Source of the DNA: CAJMGO01 sp900557305
GTDB lineage: Bacteria > Bacillota_I > Bacilli_A > RF39 > UBA660
DNA: 64,000 nt
Assembly (NCBI GenBank): GCA_905212975.1
Contig: CAJMGO010000003.1
Coordinates: 33,509 to 97,508 of the forward strand
Reading direction: 5' to 3'
A program made the position numbers and the translations under genes. The notes beneath the pieces were generated by a model, which was given only the letters and a program-made list of their open reading frames with translations, had not been told where the DNA came from and did no database searches. Position 1 is the first letter of the stretch, and each line of letters opens with the position of its first letter. Shown here piece by piece: positions 36,544 to 45,096 of this stretch.

Positions 36544-37032
36544 TTATATAAATAATTGATAACATACAAATAAAGCAAATGATATACTTGAAAGTATATA
36601 GAAGAATTTTTTTATTTTTTCTTTTTTTGTTACCATAGAAAGTACAAATGTTAGTGAAACAAAGATTAATAAACTACCATATATTATATCTAATGAACCT
36701 TGTAAATATTCATATACATTGTATCCAATACTAGAAAGTAATATTATTATTGAAAAAAATCCTATAAGTGTATCACTTAAAAATTGGAATATAGTAGGTG
36801 TAGAAGATATTGTATTGATATTTTTTGTATCTTCTAGCTTTTTCATTTCATTTTCTTTTTTTTGCTTTAAAGCAAATGCTTTATCTTCAATTTTAGCTAA
36901 TCTTTTTTCTTCTAAAGCTTTCTTTTTTTCTTCTTTCTTTTTAAATTTTTCTATTTTTTTCTTTTCTATTTTTTCTTTTTTAGATATCTCATTTGAAAAT
37001 AAATCAATTATATCTTCTTGAGTTTTATTCAT
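36544..37032 (-). CDS. Hypothetical membrane protein with a Lys/Glu-rich N-terminal coil
   Basis: It has 162 aa. Residues 1-70 are extremely Lys/Glu-rich and probably helical and cytoplasmic. Two or three membrane helices follow (about 82-105, 112-132 and 140-160). The start at 37032 follows AAAGGATGTGAT on the minus strand. No family is recognised. The antisense open frame over the Lys/Glu segment is a compositional artefact. Confidence 0.65.
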   Translation of the reverse strand: MNKTQEDIIDLFSNEISKKEKIEKKKIEKFKKKEEKKKALEEKRLAKIEDKAFALKQKKENEMKKLEDTKNINTISSTPTIFQFLSDTLIGFFSIIILLSSIGYNVYEYLQGSLDIIYGSLLIFVSLTFVLSMVTKKEKIKKFFYILSSISFALFVCYQLFI

Positions 37033-37104
37033 ATAATCACATCCTTTATTAATTATATCATATTTATTTAAAATGTAAAAATTTTAAATAAATGTATTTT
37101 TATC

Positions 37105-37133
37105 TTTACATAGAATATATTAAATAATATAAT
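37105..37133 (+). promoter_or_regulatory. Sigma-A promoter of the metal-efflux operon
   Basis: TTTACA (37105-37110) and TATAAT (37128-37133) are separated by 17 nt. The transcription start would fall at about 37140, inside the operator. Confidence 0.8.
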
Positions 37134-37139
37134 ATTAGT

Positions 37140-37159
37140 ATATGAACAAATATTCATAT
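37140..37159 (+). promoter_or_regulatory. ArsR/SmtB-type operator
   Basis: ATATGAA (37140-37146) and TTCATAT (37153-37159) form an inverted repeat around CAAATA. This matches the ATGAACA-type half-sites bound by SmtB, CzrA and CadC repressors. It covers the expected transcription start of the repressor-transporter operon, so it should mediate metal-relieved self-repression. Confidence 0.8.
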
Positions 37160-37170
37160 AAGGAGGTATT

Positions 37171-37464
37171 ATGAAAATATTAGATGATGATAAGTTAATT
37201 GATTTGTCAGAATTATTTAAAATATTTGGTGATTCTACCAGAGTTAAAATAATTAATGTTTTACTTGGTAAAGAGTTGTGTGTAAATGAAATAGCAGATA
37301 TTACAAATGTAAGTCAATCTGCTGTATCACATCAACTTAAATTATTAAAAAGTTCAAAGTTAGTTAAATATAGAAAAGATGGGAATATGACTTATTATTC
37401 TATTTCTGATGATCATGTTGAAAAAATATTTAGAATGGGGTGTGAACATATAAATGAAATATAG
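37171..37464 (+). CDS. ArsR/SmtB-family metal-sensing repressor
   Basis: It has 97 aa with a winged helix including VNEIADITNVSQSAVSHQLKLLKSSKLV (recognition helix) and a YYSISDDHV wing end. The C-terminal helix carries DDHVEKIFRMGCEH, which resembles the alpha-5 Zn site of CzrA-type sensors. ELCVNEI is at the alpha-3 position but has a single Cys. It overlaps the ATPase gene by 11 nt and is preceded by AAGGAGG and an operator, so it likely represses the operon and releases it on Zn or Cd binding. Confidence 0.9.
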   Translation: MKILDDDKLIDLSELFKIFGDSTRVKIINVLLGKELCVNEIADITNVSQSAVSHQLKLLKSSKLVKYRKDGNMTYYSISDDHVEKIFRMGCEHINEI

Positions 37465-39478
37465 ATTTAAATTAAATGGACTAGATTGCCCCAATTGCGC
37501 GAGTAAAATAGAGGTAAAGTTAAATAATGATAAAAATATAAGAAATGCTTCTGTTAATTTTTCAAAACTAACGGTTTCTTTAGAAACTGATTTAAAATCT
37601 GATGTGAAAAAGTATGTTTCTGATATAGTTAAAAGTATTGAACCTGATGTTATTGTTTTAGATATTAAAGAAGAAGTTAAAAATAATAATTTTAAATATA
37701 ATATTTTTAGATTATTACTTGGAATTGTTTTACTTATTTTAGGGATGATATTTAAGGGTAATGTCTCTTCTATATTAATTATTTTATCTTATATTATTTT
37801 ACTTTCTAGAACTTTTGTTACGGCTATTAAATTATTATTTAAGAAAACTTTAGATGAAAATTTTTTAGTTACTATATCTTGTATTGGTGCTTATTTTACT
37901 AATAATATTCATGAAGGTGCGATGGTTATTATTTTATATGAAATAGGTAAGGTACTTGAACAAATTGCTGTTAATAGATCAAGACGTTCTATTAGTGATT
38001 TAATGGATATTAAAGCAGATGAGGCTAATTTAAAGGTTGATGGGGAAATTAAAGTTGTAAATCCAGAAAGTGTTAATATAGGTGATATAATTGTTGTAAA
38101 ATCTGGTGAGAAAATACCTCTTGATGGTGTTATAGTAAAGGGTAGTTCAAAATTAAATACTTCAGCTTTAACTGGTGAAAGTAAATTAAAGAGTGTTGAT
38201 GCTGGAGATACAGTTTTATCTGGTGAGGTAAATATGGGAGATATTTTTGAAATGAAAGTATCTTGTTTATATGAAAATAGTACTGTATCAAGAATTTTAG
38301 AATTAGTTGAAAATGCTACTGACAGAAAAGCTAAAACAGAGACTTTTGTATCTAAAGCTGCTAAAGTATATACTCCTGTAATTTTAATTTTATCTATTTT
38401 AACTGCTTTTATATTACCACTATTTGGTCTTAGTGTGAGTGATGCTATATATAGAGCTCTTGTATTTTTAGTAGTTTCTTGTCCTTGTGCTATAGCGATA
38501 TCTGTACCCCTTAGTTATTTTTCTGGAATAGGTTCTTGTTCAAAGAATGGTATTTTAGTTAAGGGTAGTGATTATTTAGATTTACTTAGTGATATAAATC
38601 AAATTATATTTGATAAAACAGGTACTTTAACAAAGGGAAGTTTTAAAGATTATACTCTTACTGTTTTAGATTCATCAAAAGATAAGGATGATATTATTAA
38701 GTATTATTTAATGGGTGAAAAATTATCTAATCATCCTATAGCAAAATCTATATTATCTATATTTAATTTAAGTGTTAGTACTAAGAATGTTAAAGATTTT
38801 AAAGAAATATCTGGTAAAGGTATTAGTTATAAATATAATCAAGATACAATAAAAATAGGATCTTCTTCTTATATAGGTATAAAGGAGAATGATCAAGCTA
38901 TATATTTAAGTATTAATGATAAAGTATGTTCTAAATTAATGCTTATTGATGGATTAAAAGAAGATGCTAAAGAGGTAATAGAAGAACTAAATAAAAGAGG
39001 AATTGTAACTAAAATGTTTACTGGTGATAATAATGCTGTAGCGCTTGATATATCAAAAAAATTAGGTATAGAGAAAACTTATTATGAATTATTACCAGAA
39101 GATAAATATAAATTATTAGAAAATGAAATTGGAAATGGTGTTGTTGCTTTTGTTGGAGATGGAATAAATGATGCACCATCACTTGCTTTATCTGATATAG
39201 GTATATCAATGGGTGGAATAGGTAGTGCATCAGCAATCGAAGCATCAGATGTTGTAATAATGACAGATGAGTTATCAAAGATTATTTCTGCTATAGATAT
39301 TTCTAAGTTTACTAAAAAGGTAATTAAACAAAATCTTTTATTTGCTATAATAGTAAAGGTTCTTGTACTTGTACTTAGTACTCTTGGTATTGCAAGTATG
39401 TGGCAAGCTGTATTTGCTGATACAGGTGTAACTTTGCTTACTATATTAAATTCTACAAGAATATTAAAAAGAAAATAA
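37454..39478 (+). CDS. P1B-type heavy-metal ATPase (Zn/Cd exporter)
   Basis: It has 674 aa. An N-terminal HMA domain carries the metal motif LDCPNCASK. Membrane helices follow, with the transport motif SCPCAIAIS, phosphorylation motif DKTGTLTKG, the HP motif in LSNHPIAKS and the hinge GDGINDAPSLA. The last helix region contains FADTGVTLLTILNSTR, a signature of the P1B-2 Zn/Cd/Pb group and not of Cu pumps. It is translationally coupled to the ArsR gene. Confidence 0.93.
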   Translation: MKYRFKLNGLDCPNCASKIEVKLNNDKNIRNASVNFSKLTVSLETDLKSDVKKYVSDIVKSIEPDVIVLDIKEEVKNNNFKYNIFRLLLGIVLLILGMIFKGNVSSILIILSYIILLSRTFVTAIKLLFKKTLDENFLVTISCIGAYFTNNIHEGAMVIILYEIGKVLEQIAVNRSRRSISDLMDIKADEANLKVDGEIKVVNPESVNIGDIIVVKSGEKIPLDGVIVKGSSKLNTSALTGESKLKSVDAGDTVLSGEVNMGDIFEMKVSCLYENSTVSRILELVENATDRKAKTETFVSKAAKVYTPVILILSILTAFILPLFGLSVSDAIYRALVFLVVSCPCAIAISVPLSYFSGIGSCSKNGILVKGSDYLDLLSDINQIIFDKTGTLTKGSFKDYTLTVLDSSKDKDDIIKYYLMGEKLSNHPIAKSILSIFNLSVSTKNVKDFKEISGKGISYKYNQDTIKIGSSSYIGIKENDQAIYLSINDKVCSKLMLIDGLKEDAKEVIEELNKRGIVTKMFTGDNNAVALDISKKLGIEKTYYELLPEDKYKLLENEIGNGVVAFVGDGINDAPSLALSDIGISMGGIGSASAIEASDVVIMTDELSKIISAIDISKFTKKVIKQNLLFAIIVKVLVLVLSTLGIASMWQAVFADTGVTLLTILNSTRILKRK

Positions 39479-39505
39479 AAAAATATGAGAAATCATATTT
39501 TTTTT
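39476..39505 (+). terminator. Terminator of the metal operon; direct repeat copy 1
   Basis: AAATATGA and TCATATTT form a stem around GAAA and lead into T8. The 22 bases 39484-39505 recur exactly at 40578-40599, so this terminator is duplicated on the far side of the BRO-N gene. Confidence 0.85.
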
Positions 39506-39631
39506 AATAATTATATTATAAAAATATTATGAACAAATTTATTGGTAAAATATAATGAGTGTAAATATAAATAATATATATTATAAATTTAAATTAATTT
39601 AAAAGGAAATCTAAAACTTTTCTGGTATATA

Positions 39632-39649
39632 TAATAGTAGAAACTATTA
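39632..39649 (+). promoter_or_regulatory. Inverted repeat overlapping a -10 box, candidate operator
   Basis: TAATAGT (39632-39638) and ACTATTA (39643-39649) form an inverted repeat that overlaps TATAAT (39630-39635), upstream of the BRO-N gene. The 39506-39673 stretch holds no gene and is A/T-rich. The repeat may bind the BRO-N protein itself, but this is speculative. Confidence 0.4.
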
Positions 39650-39673
39650 GTTAAAAAATGAGAGGAGTAAAAA

Positions 39674-40531
39674 ATGGGACAAGATAGAATGCACTTAATA
39701 AATAAAATTTTTAATAATGAAACAATAAGAACTGTATGGGATAAAGAAGATGAAAAGTATTATATAAGTATTGTAGATTTAGTTGGCGTTATGGCTGAAA
39801 GTGATAGTCCAAGAAAATATTGGAATTGGTTAAAAAATAAATTGAAAAAAGATGAGAATTTTGAAACGTCTAGTATTACTAGACAGTTGAAGTTGAAATC
39901 GCAAGATGGAAAATATCGCTTAACAGATGTAACTGATATTGAAGGAATGTTTAGAATTATAGAATCTATTCCAAGTAAAAATGCTGAACCAATAAAACAA
40001 TGGTTAGCTAAATTAGGTAAAGAAAGAATTGATGAAGTATTTGATCCTTCAATTTCAGCACAAAGAGCAATTGATTTATATAGAGCAAAAGGTTATGATG
40101 AAGCTTGGATTCAAAAAAGATTGAAAGGAATGCAAGATAGAAAGAAATTAACTGATATCTGGAAAGATGGAGGAATAACTGAAAATAAAGAATATGCAAT
40201 TCTTACAAATGAAATTTATAAAAGTTGGTCAGGAATGAGTGCTAAAGAATATAAAGAGTATAAAGGACTTAGAAAAGAATCTTTAAGAGATAATATGAGT
40301 GATATTGAAGTTACACTTGCTGATTTAGGTGAAATTGCAACAAGAGAGATTGCTAAAAAACATAATCCACAGGGTTTAAAAGAAAATATTGAAGTAGCAA
40401 AACGTGGTGGTAAGATAGCAAATAATACAAGAGTTGATTTGGAAAAAGAAATTGGTGAAAGTATAATAACTAAAAACAATGTTTTAAATTATGAATATAA
40501 GGAAGAGGAATTTTTATTAGAGAATAAATAA
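39674..40531 (+). CDS. BRO-N domain protein (phage antirepressor-like)
   Basis: It has 285 aa. The N-terminal domain (about 1-110) has RTVWDKEDEKYYISIVDLVG and KYWNWLKNKL, the BRO-N pattern of phage antirepressors and related DNA-binding proteins. The middle part (PIKQWLAKLGKERIDEVFDP) and the Lys/Glu-rich C-terminus match chromosomal BRO-N proteins often found alone. GAGAGGAG precedes the ATG. No other phage gene is nearby. Flanking 22-nt direct repeats suggest it was inserted at the ATPase terminator. Its target is unknown. Confidence 0.82.
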   Translation: MGQDRMHLINKIFNNETIRTVWDKEDEKYYISIVDLVGVMAESDSPRKYWNWLKNKLKKDENFETSSITRQLKLKSQDGKYRLTDVTDIEGMFRIIESIPSKNAEPIKQWLAKLGKERIDEVFDPSISAQRAIDLYRAKGYDEAWIQKRLKGMQDRKKLTDIWKDGGITENKEYAILTNEIYKSWSGMSAKEYKEYKGLRKESLRDNMSDIEVTLADLGEIATREIAKKHNPQGLKENIEVAKRGGKIANNTRVDLEKEIGESIITKNNVLNYEYKEEEFLLENK

Positions 40532-40577
40532 AACACTATAATTAAGAAAATTAAAACTTTTTGTGCAAATGATATGG

Positions 40578-40599
40578 TATGAGAAATCATATTTTTTTT
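40578..40599 (+). repeat. Direct repeat copy 2 flanking the BRO-N gene
   Basis: It is identical to 39484-39505, with core TATGAGAAATCATA plus T8. It can act as the terminator of the BRO-N gene and marks the far boundary of a segment of about 1.1 kb. Confidence 0.75.
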
Positions 40600-40655
40600 T
40601 GTGTAGAATTGTATATAAATTTATTTTAATATCAAAATATAATGGGAGGAATATT

Positions 40656-40868
40656 ATGAATAATTATACTGAAGTACCAAATATTATAAGTTGTAAAGAT
40701 TTAGATTATTTAAGTGATATGTTTAATTGGAATTATGGAGCATATAAGAGTAGTTATAGTGCATCAAATAGTGTTAAAAATGAAGAGTTAAAGCGAGTTA
40801 TTGATAAGGCTATAAATGTATTTCATTCTAATATGGTAAAAGTTTTAGATATATTGAAAGGAGAATAA
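40656..40868 (+). CDS. Small spore-coat-like protein (CotF-related), 70 aa
   Basis: The start at 40656 follows GGGAGG; an upstream in-frame ATG lies in the repeat region and has no site. The helical pattern (LDYLSDMFNWNYGAYKSSY, then DKAINVFHSNMVKVLDIL) resembles half of a Coat F domain. It is 2 nt upstream of a clear CotF-like gene, and pairs like this are usual for CotF operons in spore formers. It is likely expressed in the mother cell late in sporulation, although no mother-cell promoter is recognisable. Confidence 0.65.
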   Translation: MNNYTEVPNIISCKDLDYLSDMFNWNYGAYKSSYSASNSVKNEELKRVIDKAINVFHSNMVKVLDILKGE

Positions 40869-40870
40869 TC

Positions 40871-41182
40871 ATGAATAATAAAATAAGTAATGAAAAAGTA
40901 CCTGTTGAAGGTGGAATAGAATTAAATGATAAAGATTATATTAATAGTGTTTTAAGTACTTTAAAAGAATTAGTAAAAAATTATGCAGTTTCTTTAACTG
41001 AAGCTAGTAATGAAATTTTATATAGTAAATATAAAACAATGTTTGATGAATATTCATCTCTTCAAAGAGAGGTATATGAAATTATGTTTAGATTTGGGTG
41101 GTATGAATTAGAAAAAAGTGACAATAACAAGATAAATGAAAAATATACTATGTTAAATCAGGAGTTTACTAAATTAAGTTAA
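40871..41182 (+). CDS. Spore coat protein, CotF family
   Basis: It has 103 aa. LNDKDYINSVLSTLKELVKN, then AVSLTEASNEILY, LQREVYEIMFRFGWY and a polar tail are the full Coat F domain signature (helical ferritin-like fold). An AAAGGAG site precedes the start. It probably forms part of the spore coat together with the 70-aa protein upstream. Confidence 0.85.
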   Translation: MNNKISNEKVPVEGGIELNDKDYINSVLSTLKELVKNYAVSLTEASNEILYSKYKTMFDEYSSLQREVYEIMFRFGWYELEKSDNNKINEKYTMLNQEFTKLS

Positions 41183-41202
41183 GACTTTTTTAGTCTTTTT
41201 TT
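41180..41202 (+). terminator. Terminator of the coat gene pair
   Basis: AAGACT (41181-41186) pairs with AGTCTT (41192-41197) and continues into a T run. Confidence 0.85.
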
Positions 41203-41257
41203 CTTTTATTTTTAATTTATTTAGTGTATAATACAGGCCATATGGAGGTATTATGTT

Positions 41258-41749
41258 ATGGATGTAAATAATTTTCCAATAGTTTATGCACCACTTCCTA
41301 TAATTAAAACATGGGTTGATGATGATACAGGATTAAAAATGAAAAAGATTTTATGTTATGTTACTGAAAAATGTTATTTGATAAGTGAAATTAAAACATA
41401 TGGATATAAAACAATTAGTGAAGTAGATGGAAAAATTTATGAAGATAATATTACTCAAAAAACATATGAAGTTGTATATTTTAGGCGAATAGATTCCAAT
41501 GATATTATAAGGGAACAACAACCTAATATATATAATGACAGTGTTTCTAATTCTAATAAAGTAAATTTTTTATCTGATTCTAAAGATTTATGTAATGAAA
41601 TGACTGAATATTTAAATCAAATTATATTAAATAATTTATTAAATAATAATAATGCTTTTAGTCAAGAAAAAATTAAAAATAATTTTTATGATTGCTTAAA
41701 TAGTTATAAAGTAAGATTATCTTTAGATGAATATGAGATGGGGCGATAA
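41258..41749 (+). CDS. Hypothetical protein, 163 aa
   Basis: It is not recognised. It is soluble and begins with a beta-rich half (residues 1-85: IVYAPLPIIKTWVDDDTG, YEVVYFRRID), then an Asn-rich linker and a helical C-terminal part. Its stop is 1 nt before the next gene's ATG, so the two form an operon. The site is GGAGG at 41244-41248. Confidence 0.65.
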   Translation: MDVNNFPIVYAPLPIIKTWVDDDTGLKMKKILCYVTEKCYLISEIKTYGYKTISEVDGKIYEDNITQKTYEVVYFRRIDSNDIIREQQPNIYNDSVSNSNKVNFLSDSKDLCNEMTEYLNQIILNNLLNNNNAFSQEKIKNNFYDCLNSYKVRLSLDEYEMGR

Positions 41750-41750
41750 T

Positions 41751-42461
41751 ATGGATATTTCTATTATTTCTATTGGTACAATTATTTTATCAGAAATATT
41801 AAAATATTATAATTCTAATATTCTATATAAGAATTTAGCTGATTTGGGATTAAAAATTAATATGGATAGGTTTAATAAGGATTTTAGCGATTATGATGAA
41901 TCTAATTACGATTTTACTTCTTTAGTACCTTTTGCTAATGTATTTAAACAATTTTTAGACAGATATAATTATATACAAGATTTTAATCTTATTTTAACAG
42001 AATTAAATAAAAAAGGTTATTTAGAAAAAATGACAGAATCTGAACTAGAATATTATAATAAATTCAGAAATATGCTTAGAGCTAAGATTATTACATTTGA
42101 TTCAAATTATGTCGATAATATTAATTTAATTAAAGAAAACAAGAAGTATGAAACTATAATTAAATACTATTATTATGATATTGATGAAAATGTTATTAGC
42201 ATAGTTATTAAAGGTAAAAAATATAAAATAATTTATTCGGATGGACCTATAGCGTTAAAAAGTAAAAGAGAACAAAAAGAAAAGATAAATGATTTATTTT
42301 ATGAAGTAGTTGTATATTTACTTAAAATGAATAATGATAAAAATTTATATGAAGTTTTAAATAATATATCATTTGAGGATATTGAAGATGCTATAAATAG
42401 TGAAGATGAAAAAATCAGAATTGTTCGTGTACTTAAGAAAGATTTGCGTAAAATGAGATAA
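41751..42461 (+). CDS. Hypothetical protein, 236 aa
   Basis: It is not recognised. The ATG at 41751 follows GGGGCGAT. The first 20 residues are hydrophobic (ISIISIGTIILSEILKYY) and may be a weak membrane segment. The rest is a charged, largely helical protein with an acidic C-terminus. It is probably co-transcribed with the 163-aa gene and precedes engB by 36 nt. Confidence 0.65.
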   Translation: MDISIISIGTIILSEILKYYNSNILYKNLADLGLKINMDRFNKDFSDYDESNYDFTSLVPFANVFKQFLDRYNYIQDFNLILTELNKKGYLEKMTESELEYYNKFRNMLRAKIITFDSNYVDNINLIKENKKYETIIKYYYYDIDENVISIVIKGKKYKIIYSDGPIALKSKREQKEKINDLFYEVVVYLLKMNNDKNLYEVLNNISFEDIEDAINSEDEKIRIVRVLKKDLRKMR

Positions 42462-42497
42462 TATGTTATAATCTTTTATATTTGAGGTGAATTAATT

Positions 42498-43079
42498 ATG
42501 AAAATAAATTCTGTTGATTTGACTATAAGCGCTGTAAGAAGGAGTCAATATCCAACTGATAATAAACCTGAATTTTTACTTGTTGGTCGTTCTAATGTTG
42601 GTAAAAGTAGTTTTATTAATACATTAATTAACAGAAAAAGTTATGCGAGAACTTCTGCCACTCCAGGTAAAACTCAAACTATTAATTTTTATTTAGTAAA
42701 TGATAAGTTTTATTTGGTTGATGCTCCTGGATATGGTTTTGCTAATTTAAATAAGAGTAAAAAGAAAAAGTTTGGGCTTATGATGGAAGATTATTTAACA
42801 AATCGTGAGAACTTAGTACAAGTATTTATGCTTATAGATTTCAGGCATAAACCAACTGAAGATGATATTATGATGTATAATTTTTTGAAATATTATAAAC
42901 TTCCTGTTACTATTGTAGCAACTAAATGTGATAAGGTAGGAATAACAAAACAACAAGCTCAAAGAAATATGATATTAAATGATTTGGAACTTGTTGTAGG
43001 TGATGATTTTGTAGTATTTTCAAATGTTACTAAAGAGGGAAAATCTGATATACATGAAAAAATTGAAAGAATTATATAA
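42498..43079 (+). CDS. engB: Ribosome-assembly GTPase EngB/YsxC
   Basis: This essential GTPase acts in 50S subunit assembly. It has 193 aa with G1 GRSNVGKSS, G2 SATPGKTQ, G3 DAPGYG, G4 TKCDK and a G5-type FSNVTKEG. The site TGAGGTG and a TATAAT-like box upstream support the ATG at 42498. The terminator AGAATTAT/ATAATTCT with T8 (about 43070-43099) follows. Confidence 0.95.
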   Translation: MKINSVDLTISAVRRSQYPTDNKPEFLLVGRSNVGKSSFINTLINRKSYARTSATPGKTQTINFYLVNDKFYLVDAPGYGFANLNKSKKKKFGLMMEDYLTNRENLVQVFMLIDFRHKPTEDDIMMYNFLKYYKLPVTIVATKCDKVGITKQQAQRNMILNDLELVVGDDFVVFSNVTKEGKSDIHEKIERII

Positions 43080-43099
43080 CACATAATTCTTTTTTTTTC
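43070..43099 (+). terminator. Terminator after engB
   Basis: AGAATTAT and ATAATTCT flank a 7-nt loop and lead into a T8 run, overlapping the engB stop codon. Confidence 0.85.
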
Positions 43100-43123
43100 A
43101 TAGTTTATTATTAGGTGGTTATC

Positions 43124-43606
43124 TTGAAGGTTATTTTAAATGATGACAAAATAGTTTTATATTTAAATAAATTTATGATAGAAGGATTAGATTTTAAAAA
43201 TATTAATGGGTTGGAAAAATATTTTAGAGATTTATTTATTAAGTTAAGAGAAGTTTATAATATAAGGTTTAATGGATTTTATTATGTTTATGTATATGTT
43301 GATGAATTTTATGGTGTCGTTTTAGAGCTTGAACATGAAAATATAGATTTTTTTGACTATGATGAAAATGATATTGATATGCATATTGTTTTAGAAAAAA
43401 CTAGTTTTTTATATGAACTTGAAGATATATTTGATTATTATGAATTGTTAAAAAGTATAGATATATATGTATATAAAAATAAATATTATGGTAAGATAAA
43501 AGAAAAAATTAATGATAGTTTATATATGAATTTAGTTGAAATGAGTAATATAATCTATAAAAGATGTAATGATATAATAAAATATGGTAAAAAAATAGAA
43601 ACTTAG
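43124..43606 (+). CDS. Hypothetical protein, 160 aa, TTG start
   Basis: It is not recognised. AGGTGG (43113-43118) sits five bases before TTG 43124, which is the best start; a GTG at 43115 falls inside the site itself. The protein is acidic and Tyr-rich with alternating short strands (FYYVYVYVDEFYGVVLEL), suggesting a compact alpha/beta domain. It lies between the GTPases engB and der, each with its own terminator. A terminator AGAAAC/GTTTCT plus T run (about 43597-43620) follows. Confidence 0.6.
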   Translation: MKVILNDDKIVLYLNKFMIEGLDFKNINGLEKYFRDLFIKLREVYNIRFNGFYYVYVYVDEFYGVVLELEHENIDFFDYDENDIDMHIVLEKTSFLYELEDIFDYYELLKSIDIYVYKNKYYGKIKEKINDSLYMNLVEMSNIIYKRCNDIIKYGKKIET

Positions 43607-43620
43607 TTTCTTTTTTTTTC
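43597..43620 (+). terminator. Terminator before der
   Basis: AGAAAC and GTTTCT form a short stem around the stop codon and lead into T9. A TATAAT at about 43630-43635 then serves der. Confidence 0.75.
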
Positions 43621-43658
43621 TTAATTTGGTATAATTTATTAAATGAGGTGAAGAAAAT

Positions 43659-44978
43659 ATGAAGAAACCTGTTGTTGCTTTAGTAGGGCGACCTAATGTA
43701 GGTAAATCTACTTTATTTAATAAAATTATAGGTAAAAGACTTGCTATAATAGAAAATACTCCTGGTGTTACAAGAGATAGATTATATAGTCATGCAGAAT
43801 ATAATAATTATCAGTTTAATTTAATTGATACTGGTGGTATTGATAGTGAAAAAATAGAATTTAATGATAAGATAAAGATGCAAGCAGAGCTTGCTATAGA
43901 ACAATCTGATATTGTTATTTTTGTTTGTGATGGTAAAGAAGGTATTACTGTAAATGATTTACAGGTAAGAGATATGCTTTTAAAATCTGGAAAAAAAGTT
44001 ATTGTTGCTATAAATAAATGTGATAGTAAGGAATCAAGAGAACACATGTATGATTTTTATGAGCTTGGTTTTGATGAATATGTATTTGTTAGTGGTGAAC
44101 AAGGTGATGGAGTGTATGATCTTTTAGATAAAGTTATAGAAAATATACCAATGTATAAACGTGATGAGGATGATGGTAAGATTAGATTTTCTATTATTGG
44201 TCGTCCTAATGTAGGTAAAAGTAGTTTAGTAAATGCTTTATTAAATGAAGAAAGAAGTATTGTATCTGATATAAGTGGTACTACAAGAGACTCTATAGAT
44301 ATGGATTTTAGATACCATGATAAAGATTTTGTTGTTATTGATACTGCTGGTATGCGAAAAAGAGGAAAAATTTATGAGAATATAGAAAAGTATAGCTTAC
44401 TTAGAAGTATGCAAGCAATAGATAGATCTGATGTTTGTGTTATTGTTATAAATGCTAGTGAGGGTATTATAGAACATGATAAACATATAGCTGGTTATGC
44501 AGTTGATGCTGGTAAGGCTGTAGTACTTGTCGTAAATAAATGGGATTTAATTGAAAATAAAGATGAAGAAATGAAGAAGTTTAATGCTTTAATTAAATCT
44601 GAGTTTGCTTTTTTAGATTATGCTCCAATAGTATATTTATCAGCTCTTACTAAAAGAAGAATTCATACTCTTATGCCTGAAGTTATTCGCGCATATGAAA
44701 ATAGTAGGAGACATATTAAAACTAATGTGTTAAATGATGTTATAAGAGAGGCTTATGATCTTAATTTACCTCCTTCATATAAGGGTAAAAGATTAAAAAT
44801 TTATTTTTGTAATCAAACAGATGCTGTCCCTCCTACATTTAATTTACAAGTTAATAGTAAAGGATTAGTGCATTTTTCTTATAAACGTTATTTAGAAAAT
44901 AAGATAAGAGAAAATTTTGATTTTATTGGAACTCCAATAGTAATAAATTTTAAAAATAAAGGTGAAGAGGATATGTAA
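43659..44978 (+). CDS. der: Tandem-domain ribosome GTPase Der/EngA
   Basis: It has 439 aa with two GTPase domains: GRPNVGKST with DTGGID and NKCD, then GRPNVGKSS with DTAGMR and NKWD. A C-terminal KH-like domain (about 350-435: FCNQTDAVPPTFNLQVN) completes the family layout. It is needed for 50S subunit maturation. The Shine-Dalgarno is GAGGTGAAG. Confidence 0.95.
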   Translation: MKKPVVALVGRPNVGKSTLFNKIIGKRLAIIENTPGVTRDRLYSHAEYNNYQFNLIDTGGIDSEKIEFNDKIKMQAELAIEQSDIVIFVCDGKEGITVNDLQVRDMLLKSGKKVIVAINKCDSKESREHMYDFYELGFDEYVFVSGEQGDGVYDLLDKVIENIPMYKRDEDDGKIRFSIIGRPNVGKSSLVNALLNEERSIVSDISGTTRDSIDMDFRYHDKDFVVIDTAGMRKRGKIYENIEKYSLLRSMQAIDRSDVCVIVINASEGIIEHDKHIAGYAVDAGKAVVLVVNKWDLIENKDEEMKKFNALIKSEFAFLDYAPIVYLSALTKRRIHTLMPEVIRAYENSRRHIKTNVLNDVIREAYDLNLPPSYKGKRLKIYFCNQTDAVPPTFNLQVNSKGLVHFSYKRYLENKIRENFDFIGTPIVINFKNKGEEDM

Positions 44979-44991
44979 ATATCCTTTTTTG
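44968..44991 (+). terminator. Terminator after der
   Basis: AGGATAT and ATATCCT flank GTAA and lead into T6; the stem includes the stop codon. Confidence 0.85.
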
Positions 44992-45096
44992 ATAAATGTT
45001 TATATATTTTTTTTCATATATTAAATTAATATTTAAGCTAAAAATAAAGACTTTTCCTCAGAAATTTGGTACAATTTATATAGGGTAGGAAAATAT

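Noticed and set aside
36719..37021. Plus-strand open frame of 100 codons
   Set aside because: It is antisense to a Lys/Glu-rich coil, yields a Phe/Ser-rich product and has no ribosome site.
39674..41182. Prophage remnant around the BRO-N gene
   Set aside because: No integrase, structural or lysis genes accompany it; the neighbours are metal-resistance and spore-coat genes.
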